64,000 bases of DNA from Mycogone perniciosa (Eukaryota; Ascomycota; Sordariomycetes; Hypocreales; Hypocreaceae): assembly GCA_025331125.1 (NCBI GenBank), contig JAOALB010000002.1:124001-188000 (forward strand), read 5' to 3'. Numbering within the stretch: position 1 is the first letter of the stretch; the number at the start of each line of letters is the position of its first letter. A model generated the notes under the pieces. The model saw only the letters and a program-made list of their open reading frames with translations. It did no database searches and was not told the DNA's origin. A program made the translations under genes and the position numbers. This document shows positions 34,224-46,130 of the stretch, one piece after another.

Positions 34224-37089
34224 ATGTCCTCAACGAGAGCATCCAGCCGCGCCAACTTTGACGAGCGGTCCCGTATGTCTGCTGCCAATGGAAGCTTCAG
34301 AAATGACGTGGCAGACTCGAGGAATGCTCCATCGCCTCAATTTGGAGACGGCGCATCACACAGGCGATCTACGTCGGCCAATCCTAGGGGGATGAGCAGG
34401 ACCACCACCGAAGAAAGGCGATATGAAGAGCGCAGAGTTACAGAGAGGACTTTCGAGGTCCATGTCGAGAGATTGATACCGCGGGCGACGAGTCCAGAGA
34501 AACAACAGAGGCGGGAGAAGAGAGCGGCGGAGGCGCGCAGGCAGAAGTCGACCGAGCGGCCTAGGGAACTGCGGGCCGAAACTCCCCAAGGTATGATATT
34601 GAAACAGAGAACCGTTACGACCTAGAGTTTGTGAGAGTTAACGCTCCAATAAGCACCATGGATTCCTCAGGTCAAACTACAGCCGCATACCTCGGCCGCC
34701 CTCGCCTCGCGAATACCTATCCCACCGCCGGCATGGACATTATCGCAGGCTCCGCAACCGAAGCCGCTTAACGAAATGACGCTGGAGGTTCAAGAGGCAG
34801 TTATCATCGAGGACCTTTTATTCGTGTTCATGGGATATGAGGGGCAGTATATTCGATTCGCCCGGAATTGGCACTATAATGAGGAGAGAGACCGACTATC
34901 TGGACCCGTGTTTAAAAGTTTGCCCGGACTTGACCCAAGCCTACGCGACTTGACGGAGTCTATGCTGCGAATGGCCACTTATTACTCGGCATTGGAGACT
35001 TTTGTCGATGTTCAGAGCCGCGAAGAGTTTGGTGCTGTCAATCATGCGCTATGTGCGTCGATTCGAAAAGTCCTTCATGACTACCTCGTCATGATCGCTC
35101 AGCTTGAGACGCAGTTCCTAACAAATGAGAGCTTTACGGTTCATATGCTCAACATCCACACCATGCCGACCTGCCAGATGCTGTTTCACCTTTATTCTCT
35201 GGCACAAGAACTCCTGAAGAAGAATATGTTACTGGATGACGAAAGCGAGGAGGAAGATGATGACCTCGACGACTACGACCATATCATCGAGAAATTGACC
35301 GATGGCGGCGAACTGATCCCTGGAAATATGGGCGGCAAACGAATTTACAAAGGCGGGTTTGTCCTGGGCTTGCTAACTAAGCGACTTGAATCCATGTCCG
35401 GGGATCCGGTGGCTCGGCAACTCCTCACCTCACTTTTGCGTGACGCAAGTCGCCCGTACATGGTAATGCTGAACGAGTGGCTGCACCATGGTAGTATTAA
35501 CGACCCACACGCCGAGTTCATGATTAGGGAGCAAAAGAGCATCGGACGAGAGACGTTGGAAAAGGATTATATCGACGAATATTGGGAGCGGAGATACACT
35601 ATTCGCGAGCATGAAGTCCCAGCCCAGCTGGAGGGCGTCAAAGAGAAGGTTCTATTAGCTGGCAAGTACCTCAATGTCGTTCGAGAGTGTGGCGGCGTGG
35701 ATGTTAGCAAGATCGTGACGGATTTGCCAACCTCGTTTAACGACAACCGGTTCCTAGAAAATGTCAACAATGCGTATGCACACGCCAACGAGTCCCTGAT
35801 GCAACTCCTCCTTACAACGCATGCGTTGCCACCACGATTACGCTCCTTGAAGCATTACTTCTTCCTCGACCCTTCAGATTACTTCTCATACTTCCTCGAG
35901 TTGGGCTCATCAGAGTTGCGGAAACCGGTTAAGTCCGTTAACACCGGCAAACTGCAGTCCCTACTTGATCTGGTGCTGCGCCAGCCGGGTAGCGTCGTCT
36001 CACTAGACCCCTTCAAAGAAGACGTCAAGGTGGAGATGAATGAAATCACGCTCATTAATAACTTACAGAGAGTTGTGAACATCACAGGCATTGACCAAGG
36101 TGAAGCGCCGCAGCTCTCCAACCAACCCATAGAGGCGGACAAGAATGCTACTGGCTTCACCTCTCTTCAGCTTGACTATTCAGTCCCTTTCCCTGTCTCT
36201 CTAGTAATTAGCCGCAAAACAGTATGGCGCTACCAGGCTCTTTTTCGTTTCCTGCTTTCCTTGCGCTACCTGGAATCTCAACTCTCGACTACGTGGCAAA
36301 CTCATACGAGAGGCGTAAGTTGGTCTCACAAAGGGTCCAATCGCGACCTCGAGATATGGAAACGGCGAGCTTGGACACTGCGCGCGAGAATGCTGGTTTA
36401 CGTACAGCAGGTACTCTACTTCTGCACTTCAGAGGTTATTGAGCCGAATTGGACCAAGTTCATGTCACGTCTCAAGGTTAAAGACGGGACTCAGGATAAA
36501 AAGTCCGGGTTTATGCGGACAGTAGATGAGTTGATGCAGGATCATGTGGACTTCTTGGATACGTGTCTAAAGGAGTGCATGTTGACCAACAGCAAGCTGC
36601 TTAAGGTATTATCTCCTACAAACCTTTGCTCAATTACTGCCAGGTCGATTTGACTAACCAAGTTCTCTTTTCATCACTTAGGTCAACTCCAAGCTCATGC
36701 AAACCTGCACCATCTTCGCCACCTACACAAACTGGCTCTCTCGCGAACTCGAGAAATCCGAGCCTGACCTCTCTAGCGCCAACAAACCCAGCAGCATGAC
36801 TGCCGACCAGTGGAAGCGCTTCCAGACCACCTCGCGTACGGCTTCCTCACAACAGCAGCACGATGTTTCAACCATTGGCGACGCCGACGCGCGCATCAAC
36901 AACCTCTCAGACATTATTCGCAAGTGGGAGAGCAACTTTGGCAGGCATATGAAGATTCTGTCCGACTCGTTGAACCATTATGCTGCTACGGAGACGGTTG
37001 TCCTGCTGAGTCTGTGTGCGAGGTTGAGCACCGTGAACCAAGGCACGGAGTGGGCGGCGATAGGGGCTGAGGAAGATGATCAGCTATAG
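34224..37089 (+). CDS. Gamma-tubulin complex component 2 (Spc97/GCP2 family)
   Basis: Component of the gamma-tubulin small complex that nucleates microtubules at the spindle pole body. Exons 34224-34590, 34654-36605 and 36682-37089; 908 aa. The N-terminal ~125 residues are basic and R/E-rich without a fold. The Spc97/Spc98 grip region begins L-L-F-V-F-M-G-Y-E-G-Q-Y-I-R-F and continues through K-G-G-F-V-L-G-L-L, P-Y-M-V-M-L-N-E-W-L-H-H-G-S-I-N-D-P-H-A-E-F, E-Y-W-E-R-R-Y and L-K-H-Y-F-F-L-D-P-S-D-Y-F. The last two are diagnostic of GCP2 rather than GCP3. The C-terminal gamma-tubulin-binding half includes V-S-L-V-I-S-R-K-T-V-W-R-Y-Q. The first acceptor is placed at AATAAG before 34654 because it alone restores the frame from exon 1. 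Confidence 0.93.
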
Positions 37090-37767
37090 ATTCCGAAGAG
37101 GGGAGAGGTCACTGTGAAATGTGGGTGTCGGCTTTGGGATTCAAAGAGAAAGAGGGGCGTCGAGGTCATCATATTCACGACTCTTATGACAGTGTGTTAG
37201 GTGTACGGCGTTAAGTCATGTCAGAAGAAACTGAGGAAGGGCATTGATATCACTGATCCACGAATTTGAAGTCGAAGTTTAAGAACCAAATACACGGCAA
37301 TATAAGATTATCAAAACCAAACCACACACCATTCCGGATTCATCGTGAGCAACTTGTGTATTTCTGGCTAGGCTTATCGAAACGAATAGAGATATCCACC
37401 ACCACTCCCAAAGCATGCTAAAGCAAATGCTATGAAATCCCGGGCGCCGCCACGATCCAAATCCTCTCGTGAGAGCTTGAAATATATGCCACCATAAATG
37501 CAACGGGTCCATATCAATAATGCCCGCGTCCTGGGATGAGATGCATATTTTCCCCGAAAGTCCCTCCCCATGCGTAAATGAGATAGAAGAAGGAAATAGA
37601 AAGAAGAATAGAAGAGGAGCTAGCGAAAGGAGAGAGAAATATGGGGGGGGCTCCAAACGCCGGCGCAATGCCCTAGATATCGTGTATTCATTTCTCCGTT
37701 AAGACATGAGAAGTTAGAAAAGGAAAAAAGAAGTAGGGGAAAATTCGTAGTACCATCCTGTAAATTG
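37090..37767. other. Tail-to-tail interval between GCP2 and the SNF2-RING gene
   Basis: 678 bp between convergent genes. A G-run occurs near 37642. No coding or RNA feature seen. Confidence 0.55.
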
Positions 37768-40700
37768 TTATTTGAAAAGGCTTCGGAGATCCATGAGTTT
37801 CTGTCTGGCGGCTTCGGCTTTGTCCAGAGCCTTGTTCTGGCCATCCATGCTGAGACTGGCCAACTTCATCTTTTTCTCCTGCAACTCGAGCATCTTCTCT
37901 TCGAAACTATCTCGCATGATATATCGGACGGTGTGAACAGGCCGCTTCTGACCCAAACGATGCACACGATCGATAGCTTGAGCTTCTGCCGCTGGGTTGT
38001 ATTGGGGTTCCATCACGTAAACACTGTTGCCAGCGGTCAAGTTGAGGCCCAGCCCACCAGCCATAATGGAAACCAGTATGACGTGAACGTTGTTGTCCTC
38101 GCGGAAACTGTCCATTGCTGCAGTGCGAGCCGCCCGGGTCATGCTACCATCCAGCCTGGTGAATGAAATATTAGCAGACCTAAGGGCCAGCTCGATCAGA
38201 TCCAAGTGCGATGTCCATCCCGAAAAAACGACCGATTTGAAAGGTGGTTCATTTGGATTAGCCTCGCTAGCAGCTTTCGCTTTTAGAAGGTCTTCCATCA
38301 GGGCTCTTGTCTTCGTGTGGGGTCCCTCGTACTTGTCGAGATTCTTTCCGGCGTTCTTTAACTTGGGTTTAGGAAGACCATCGTGCTCAGAATCCACATC
38401 CTCTCGGTGAAGCTCAACGAACTCGAATCGTACGTGACTATTGCACACGGGACAAGGTCCAGCAGATTGGCCAGGCAACAGCATAGCCCTGGCTCGTTCC
38501 TGGTAGGATTTAATGCATGAACGACAAACGACATGGAAGCACGGTGTCATGTATCCTAGAATATCGTCCTCTCTCTCTGCGTCTATGTTGTTTCCGTCAT
38601 TGGAGGCAAGCTTCTTGGTGCACTCTATGCAGGCATCATTATTCGTGTCTTGCATCAATGTGAACATCTCGTGCGCTTTCTGGTGTGACAACGCTGGTCC
38701 ATCGACGTCATCATCATCTTCAATATCAATAGCCATCTCCGCTGACATGCCTCGCAATGCTGCAAGATCATCCTCATTGAGGAGATCCTTACCATGTGCG
38801 CAAAGCAGTCGAAGGCGGAGGATAGCCTTCAAAATATGGATGTAGGTATTTCCACCAAGTGCCTTGTCGGTATTGGTTCCAGCCAAAACTCTGACTCGAT
38901 CCTGAGCATTCCTTGCGAACATGTCATAAATGCTACGTTCTTCAGGACTGAAATCCAACTTTACAACGAGGTCTTCTCGCGGTGGCAGATCAATCTTATC
39001 CTTAGGTCGACGAAGAGTGACCGTGTCCACAAGAATACGGAGCTTTGGCACAATTTCTGGATCGCATGCTTTGAATGGCTCCACAATGTGACGATGGAAC
39101 TTGCTCCTGTGGTAAAAAGGATCTAAGCGGAGGAAGGACAAGAGTGCTGCGAAATCATCCAGCCGGTTTTGAACAGGGGTTCCTGTGACGGCCCAACGAC
39201 GTTGTGCCTGGAGGCGGAGGATTGCCTTGAATTGCATAGTAGTCTGCTCGCGGATCATGTGGGCCTCATCAAGCACTATGCGGAACCATCCCAGCTCCTC
39301 CAAGGGGTACAAGCCATCCTTTCCCTTTCGGCGAGAGCTCAACTCATTAGAAACCGACCCATATGTGGTGATGATAATATCGAATGTGGCAAGCTTCGCG
39401 ACATCTTTGATGCGATTCGATCCGTGATAGATGTGGTAGGAGAGACTGCCGGGGTTAATATGCTGCTTAATTTGCTCTTCCCAGTTTGTGACAGTGCTTA
39501 GTGGACAGATAATCAAGGTGGTCTTGATGTTGCGAGTCAATGGCGTCAAACCCAGGCTTGGTTGTGCCGAAACAATGTCATTGCGTGATGGCTTGGCTTC
39601 AGGAGCAGACGGCTGTTCTGGTTGGAGGCGTTCCCACTCGTCAGCTTCGTCAGTGGTGCTTGCTACCAAAGACAGGATGCTGAGGGTCTTGCCAAGGCCC
39701 ATCATATCAGCCAATATCCCACCACGGGTTTCCGGGGGAGCGACTTTTTGGGTCTGCCCCGTAATAACGTTGCAGTACAGTTTCTGCCCGTGGGGTGTGA
39801 CTTTTGTCTGCCAAAATGACACCATATTGCTGTCTTCTGTTTGCAAATCACGTGGCTTTTCCCTCGTCACCATAAAGAATAGCCCTTGCCTCTGGTGCTT
39901 AAGCAGAGGTGTGGTGATGGATGATGGAGGATCCATGACAAGGAGGTCATCACTTCTTTTGAGGGAATCGAATACCCCCATGACTTCCGAGCGGACCTCC
40001 TCCACAGTTCTAGTGGTGATGGTACTAGCTGAGGTGCTATATGAATCGGTTCGAGTGGGTTTCGGCGGAGGTGGCTGGTAGTCAAGGGTGGTGTGTGGGT
40101 TATGAAGCCTAATGCCCCGTTGCAAAATGTACGGTGCGAGGAGTCTCAAGTTATGCCGGTTCAAATGGACGCCGATATTTTTGGCATACTTGTACGGCCC
40201 ATACAAGACGATATCCAGAGTGTACGAGCGTGAGATGGCCTGCCCTGGTTCCTCTCCAGGCTTCTTTGGCTGGGGCGGAATCCGGCAGTCCGTCCTCAAA
40301 CGAATATTTGTGTCGAGCAGAGGGGCGAGAGCACCAGCAGTGGAATTATTAACGACGCCAACCATTTCCCTCGTATGGTCACAAACGGGAATTTTGAGTG
40401 TCCTGTCACCGGCAGTCCGCTTGAGCATCACCTTGATGCTGGGCTGATAACCGGGACCCCACATGCTCTGCATTCCCGGCTTTGGGGATGGAACCCTTGT
40501 GCCATTGAGACTAGTCTTTATCATTCCGTAGCACACCTCTTCATCTCGGGGGTCCTTCATCTCCTGGACATCGTCATCGTTGGCTGCACTGGTGAGCAAT
40601 TACACACATTAAAATATTGACGATGGAGATCAGTGGGCCTTACCATCTGTCAAATCAACCGTCGACGCCTGTGGAGCGGCCGCATCGTTGGCCTCGCTCT

Positions 40701-41298
40701 GTTTCTCTCTGACGTAGGGACCTAAGATGCCACTGCCACCGCCACTGCGCACTGGTACGCTGGTTCCGCTCAACGAGTCTCCTCGTTCGTCAATCCTGCG
40801 GCGCTTGGCCTGTGGGACAGCCGAACGACCTTGAACATTATTCATACGCTCGATCCAGCTTCCCACGCCATTATGTCCCTGGGAAGGGTAGTCCTCGCCG
40901 CAGGGGGGTATTTCACCGGGTATTTCGCTGGGGCTGGCAAACTCAAATACGGCTGAGTTGCTCCTTTCTGGTTTCTCCCTGCGGGCTTGCCGCCATGAGG
41001 GAGATGGGTTCGATCCGATGGTTCTGAAATCTGGAGCGCTGGATGTTCGACGGTTCGGCTGGAGCAAGGCAGCTGGGTTCCATGACGGCATAGCGCCGGC
41101 CGGTTGCGACGGTCGACCTTGAGGCGTGTTAACGTCAACAGTGACTGGGTTCCCAGATGATGATGATGATGACGATAACGCTCGGAGATCCATCGCTGCA
41201 TCGGAGGACTCTTGTGTATCCCCCAACAGAACGAAGGCGTGGCTCACGTGTGATGATGGTGAGCAGAGGGGCAGTGGGGATGTACCGTCGGTAGCCAT
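37768..41298 (-). CDS. SNF2-family ATPase with embedded RING finger (Rad5/Rad16/HLTF-like)
   Basis: Predicted nuclear DNA translocase with ubiquitin-ligase potential, of the class acting in DNA repair or chromatin. Minus-strand exons 41298-40644 and 40583-37768; 1156 aa. The first ~215 residues are S/P-rich and disordered with a basic K-R-R-R. A segment around 250-370 resembles the N-terminal HIRAN-like part of Rad5/HLTF (tentative). Helicase motifs: I M-G-L-G-K-T (513-518), II D-E-A-H (657-660), V-T-G-T-P-V-Q-N, then the RING (C-I-E-C to C-P-V-C-N, about 870-932) inserted between the two lobes, and VI Q-A-I-D-R-V-H-R-L-G-Q (1087-1097). The embedded RING separates it from Snf2, Iswi or Chd remodellers. 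Uls1 and other RING-SNF2 members remain possible. Confidence 0.92.
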
Positions 41299-42998
41299 GC
41301 TTGATGGGTAGGTATGTTGCGAGCGTGAAGTGCAGAGCTACACAGAGGCAGCCTGCAGGTGGCACGTTGAATAGAGCGCGTTTTGCCGCTGGTAAGACAG
41401 TGTTTGGATCGTCATTACAGGTCCACGCGAAGAGGGGATGGCGGAGAGTTGTCGGCGCGATGTGCAGGTTCCTTCTCCCGGGGCGTGAGATGCGCCAAGT
41501 GCCGACAAGGCGGTCGATATCGGAACAAGGGAATGGGACGATAAAAACCGCAACAAGAGAACGGGATAAAGTACTAATAAAAGAAAAGATGGATGAAGAT
41601 GAAGATGAAGATGAAGATGAAGATGAAGGTGAAGGTTAAGGTTAAGGTGCTCCCCGAGCATAGGTATGTATGTATGTATCGTGCAGGAGCCAAACACGCA
41701 AGGTCACGCACGGCGTGTGAGCCTCGCGGCTTGGGGGTTATGCTTTGGCGATGGTGGAGGTGAATGTGGAGGAGGGAAGAAGAATAAAAAGAAGGCGGGC
41801 AGAAGATTGAAACTAATACCTCGCAGTAGGAGTAGTAGTATCTGTCAAACATGCTAATAAATAGTATATACTACTACTAGTACTACAATGTATGATCCGC
41901 AAGATAGGTCGGATGTAACCGCAACCGCAACAATAGAACAGTGACACTGGGCGCCTCCAGCGGAATGGAGTGCAATGCATGTGCCGCTGAAGCTCAGGAG
42001 CCTTGGGGATGCTGTGGTGCTTGTTCCAGCTAGCGTGCTGCAGCTACTGCAGCCAAGCAGGTCACCTGCACAGCACCGTTTTGCAGGCGTCAATCCCGCC
42101 CGCGTCAAGCCGCATCAAACCCTCCGATACGTGAGCACGTGACGGCTCTGAGCAGTATCTCGCCCTGCAAGGTTACCACCCAAGCTGTTGTGATCCTAGA
42201 CATCCCAGACGTCCCAGACATGCCTAGCCAATGCTGGTGCAAGTCCCGAACCACGGTGACGAGTGCCGGCCTGCGGTGATACTACTACTATGATGTATCG
42301 CCCGTATTCATCCAGCCACTTGTTGCTGTTGAGAGTGACGATATGCCCCTCTCCTCTGCATGCTTATGGAGACGCTACCAACAAGTCGGGTGCTTATCAT
42401 GGAGTCTCGAGAGGGCAACTATTAGTCTGTTATCTGATACTGTGAGGATGATTAACGCTCCATCTATTCAAATCTAGTTTATTTTGGGAGGCGGGTGCCA
42501 TACCATACAGATAGATGGCCATCGCCCAACTCCTACTCCGTACTACAAGTAGAATGAGTACATGCATTTCAGCCTCTGTCAAAGGTGCCGACAGACATCG
42601 CAGAGCTGATGGAGATGACGTGTGGGGTGCCAGGTATGTAGTAGTACTAGTATGTACTATTATTATTCCACTGTACTTCGTACTATCAAAGTTATGTACG
42701 GAGTATGCCTACGGAGTACTAATTCATAGTATCTATCTACAGTGGAAGGCGAGATGTGTGTCATAAACCTTTGGTTAACTTTGTTTGATAAATAGAGGGG
42801 GTTCGCTTGTGGCTTTTGTGGCGCTTGTACTGAGCATGTACAAGTACTCCGTACATCCTGCAAAAGCAAGCTAACAAAGGGAAACCAAGGCGGGCATTTT
42901 GGCCCCACCATTAATCCAACTTGAAATGTGCTTTACGCCCTTTCTGGTTTTTCTGTTTCTTTCTCATCTTTTCTACGGAGTACCCAGCCAGTACTATC
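41299..42998. other. Non-coding region with simple repeats upstream of the transposase relic
   Basis: Begins with the promoter of the SNF2-RING gene (leftward) and continues into sequence rich in TAC/TAG triplets and GTACGGAGTAC motifs (42696-42705, 42844-42854). No gene recognised on either strand. Confidence 0.55.
41593..41628. repeat. (GATGAA)6 microsatellite
   Basis: Six perfect GATGAA units, then a degraded continuation with GGTTAAGGTTAAGG to about 41648. Lies about 300 bp upstream of the SNF2-RING start codon; on that gene's strand it reads TTCATC, so it may be transcribed in the leader. Confidence 0.92.
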
Positions 42999-43520
42999 AT
43001 GGCGCCGCAACTGGATATCGCGCGGCGTGGCCTGATTAAGTCCATGTTAAAGCAAGGCTTTGAAAATAAGCTAATAGCCACAGCCGCCTCGTGTAACGTG
43101 CGCACCGTTCAGAGAATCCGCTTAGAGCCTGAAGCATCCGAGATGACCAGTGCAACTAAGACCTGACATACTAACCGAACGGCCGGACGGGTATCGATGC
43201 GAATTAGTAGGCTTTCTCTATGATAAGTTTGGGGAAAAAGTATCGGAAAGGTTTATAGGTCGGAGCCTACGATGTATAGGTTAGACCAGAACTACGATTA
43301 GCCGTGTCGCACAGCAGGATGTAGACCTTCGAGATCGCTATTTATATACGATCTTAGAGTTTAAATCCTACCGTTTTGTCTTTGTTGATGAGTCTGACTG
43401 TGATAGAAGGGTTGGACATCGACGTTGGGGGTGGTCGCCTAAAGGGACCTCACCTGTCCAGGTTATAAGGTTTAGTCGTGGAAAGAGATGGCATATTCTA
43501 CCAGATCCCAATTGATCGCT
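42999..43520 (+). pseudogene. Decayed Tc1/mariner-type (DDE_3) transposase fragment
   Basis: An ATG at 42999 opens a helix-turn-helix N-terminus of the fungal Tc1/mariner kind (G-L-I-K-S-M-L-K-Q-G-F-E-N-K-L-I-A and C-N-V-R-T-V-Q-R-I-R), which stops at 43166. After a gap, other frames carry F-L-Y-D-K-F-G-E-K-V, then D-L-R-D-R-Y-L, the first catalytic block F-V-F-V-D-E-S-D-C-D near 43375-43410, and R-R-W-G-W-S-P-K-G-T-S-P-V-Q-V. Family similarity fades after about 43520, and the remaining catalytic acids are not found. Stops, frameshifts and internal loss make this a dead element. Terminal inverted repeats were not located. Confidence 0.85.
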
Positions 43521-44516
43521 TGTTTCTTAAAACGTTCTATTAGGCCACACCCTCGGGACCGCTCGATGGATATCGCAATAATCGCTTCCTCGCATATTTA
43601 ACTTTCCCAGGAACTTTGAAAACCGTTGTACCAGACCAGCAAAAGTGAAGTGTACACCTCAGCAATTGTAGCTGATAGTGCAAGTTATATTGCAGTTGAC
43701 AAACTTCACCTTCTAAACTTGCTGGGCTTTTATATTTCCATGATGGGATACATTCAGGCTTGTTTTTGTTATAGTGCCTGTCTTCCCAGTTAATTTCTCA
43801 GAGAAGTGGTAGTCCGGATTCGCTACTTGGCGGATCAGTTTGTTCGGCAGCTGGGCTGGCTCTGGGACTGCCAGACATCAGAAACTCGGGAGTTCGATAA
43901 TTAAAAGCATATTCGCCCTCACGCCATTCACAATTGATGTTGTCCAGGTTGCCTTATTCGTTAAGGAGCCCGGAAGGCGAGATTGTTGCTATAATGCAAT
44001 CCAACTGCGTCACTAGTGACTAAGGACATGTGTCTGCCTTCTTAAAAGTTTCTACAGGTTTCTATGGGTGTCTATGACGGCCTCCTCTTTGTCTGTCTGC
44101 TAGTCACATAGCCGCACCAGGTATCACGATACAACTCTTCCCTAGTATCTTGATCAAAATGCATCTCTATACATAACGGCAGTAAGCTTAAAATGCATTC
44201 AATATGCCATTCATGGAGCGGAGGATGCTAAGCGATTTAAAAGTTGACTGTGGCAATTTAACGCTATTTGCTGCTACATGCAGGCCCCTCGGTAATGAGG
44301 TTACATGATTTAGTTGCTAGTAGCCCAAAAGCCCCTAACTGGCTGAACCGAACCTTGAGCTAGGCATATAATACGAATGGTCTCACGATCAGAGCCTGAT
44401 ACTCCATTGCTAATCATATAACCTTGCATTGCCGATCTGATTCAAAGACGCTAGTTTAAACTAGAAACGGACCGTACCGAGGTAGTCGTCTTCCTATTAG
44501 TGCCGTTCAAATCCCT
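43521..44516. other. Unassigned, probably decayed sequence between two relics
   Basis: About 1 kb, AT-rich, stop codons in all frames. It lies between the transposase and NLR relics and may contain the missing parts of either, but I could not align any stretch to them by eye. Confidence 0.45.
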
Positions 44517-45205
44517 CAGCCCGCTACAAGTCATGGCCAAAACGTTGCAAAGCAACATTTATGCCTTGCCATACCCCGGGTTCCCCGTTGATGAGATTAG
44601 CACGCCGGATCCAGATCCTCTGGCCGCTATTCGATATTCCTGTGTTCATTAGGTTGGCCACCTCTGCAAGTGAAATAGCAATGACAGCAGTACTATACGC
44701 CAGAATCATCTTGACGATTACGGAGCGGTCTCTTTGTTTCTCCAGGAGCATTTCCTTCACTGGCTCGAGGCTTTGAGCCTCCTACGAAATGTGTCAGATG
44801 GTGTCATCTCGATAACAAGACTTGAACGCCTGCTTAGGGTTGGTTTATATTCCAGACAGTGAAGATCTGGGATACAGCTACAGGCGCGTGCATCCAGACG
44901 CTCTATGTTGGCATAGCTACTCAACTTTCATTCGATAAAAGGACGAGCTCTTGCCTCTATGCTAATCTTGGTGTTCTGGATCTGGGTCTAGTGTCTGATA
45001 TCGACATGCCACTAACTGAGACTTCTCTACAACCTATAGCTGCGGTATAGACAGCACTAGTATATGGGTTGTGAAAGATGGTAAGCCGATGCTCTGGCTC
45101 CCCCCGGCATATCGATCAGAGGCTTCAGTTATATCGGAATCGATGGTGGCTATTGGCTGCAGGTCAGGTCGTGTCTTGGTAATGCAGTTCTCAGAGCAGG
45201 GTTAG
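44517..45205 (+). pseudogene. Remnant of a fungal NACHT/WD40 (HET-E-like NLR) gene
   Basis: Two pieces of one family are joined out of frame. The first (44517-44850) matches the segment between NACHT and WD40 repeats: A-L-P-Y-P-G-F-P, P-D-P-D-P-L-A-A-I-R-Y-S-C-V, then F-L-H-W-L-E-A-L-S-L-L. It has in-frame stops, one a TAG where the family has Trp. The second (44859-45205, shifted frame) is the last WD40 unit and C-terminal tail: V-K-I-W-D-T-A-T-G-A-C-I-Q-T-L, then P-M-L-W-L-P-P-A-Y-R and V-A-I-G-C-R-S-G-R-V-L-V-M-Q-F-S. The whole array of WD40 repeats between them is gone. Such proteins are fungal non-self recognition receptors; this one cannot be functional. Confidence 0.85.
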
Positions 45206-46130
45206 GTTCATAGCATACTCGTAGATATCCCACCGTTTCATGATTAACTTCAGCGCATTTTAGCTTGGTTATGTGCTCATCCCTGCCGCGCGATCTGACA
45301 TTGACATATTTTGACTTGATGGTGCGTAGCCCACTCTTGCCACTGTTATCACGTGAGCTGCTCTAGACTGCCAGAATCAACCTGAATGTCTTACTAGTAG
45401 AATAATACTGTATTCAGCCATATTCGGCAGAAAATGACTATGTTCAGAAAAACTTTGATACATACTAAAATGCGGATGCTGAGCTTGGCCCCCTACTGTA
45501 CATACATACATATGTAAACTATAGAGCAAATCCATGGCAAGAAGTGGCTCTTCCTGCTTTGTTATGACATGTAGTACGGAGTAGTGGTACCTTCGAGGTA
45601 CAAGCTGCAAAGCCACAAGTGGCGCTGCCACTAAAATAACCAACGAATAAAGCCCATTCCGCCTTTTACTGTATCAAGTAGTTACTTCGTAATATTATCA
45701 TGAAAGCGCCTCTGTGCTTATCCAGACGTCTAATATCATCACTCCTAAGCTCTCTCTGTACGCAACACACCCTCCCATACAGAAGCCTCCTCGCTCCCAA
45801 TAGATGAAAGTTCTCTCCTAAAATAACTCTAAAAAGTCCAAGATACAGAGTACCTTTTTCACGTTCTTCACTTTCCAAATTTCAAGAGTGAAATAGAACA
45901 CTGCACTGTACTCCGTACCCCGTCCCTATTATACATAGTACATGCTATGTACTTATGTATTGTATGTGTGATTATATAAGCTGATGTTTGTGGTGCCACG
46001 AGCCTCAATTTTCGTCAATTCATGCCTCATTCACCAATGCCCCGCCATCCCCCGCCAGTCCACAGAACACCAGGCCTGATCCTTGGAGACAGAGGCATAG
46101 GCGCGCAGATCATAAAGTCCATCGTTCGGC
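45206..46130. other. Upstream region of SRP68
   Basis: No gene seen. Contains a GTACTCCGTAC copy (45908-45918) and a TATATAAG string at 45973-45980, about 150 bp before the SRP68 start, which could act as a TATA element. Confidence 0.5.

Noticed and set aside
34671..34776. Alternative GCP2 start at the ATG 34776
   Set aside because: It would drop the in-frame upstream exon and the P-I-P-P-P-A linker that join smoothly by a standard intron.
39488..40081. 197-residue plus-strand frame
   Set aside because: Antisense to the SNF2-RING exon, which has unambiguous helicase motifs.
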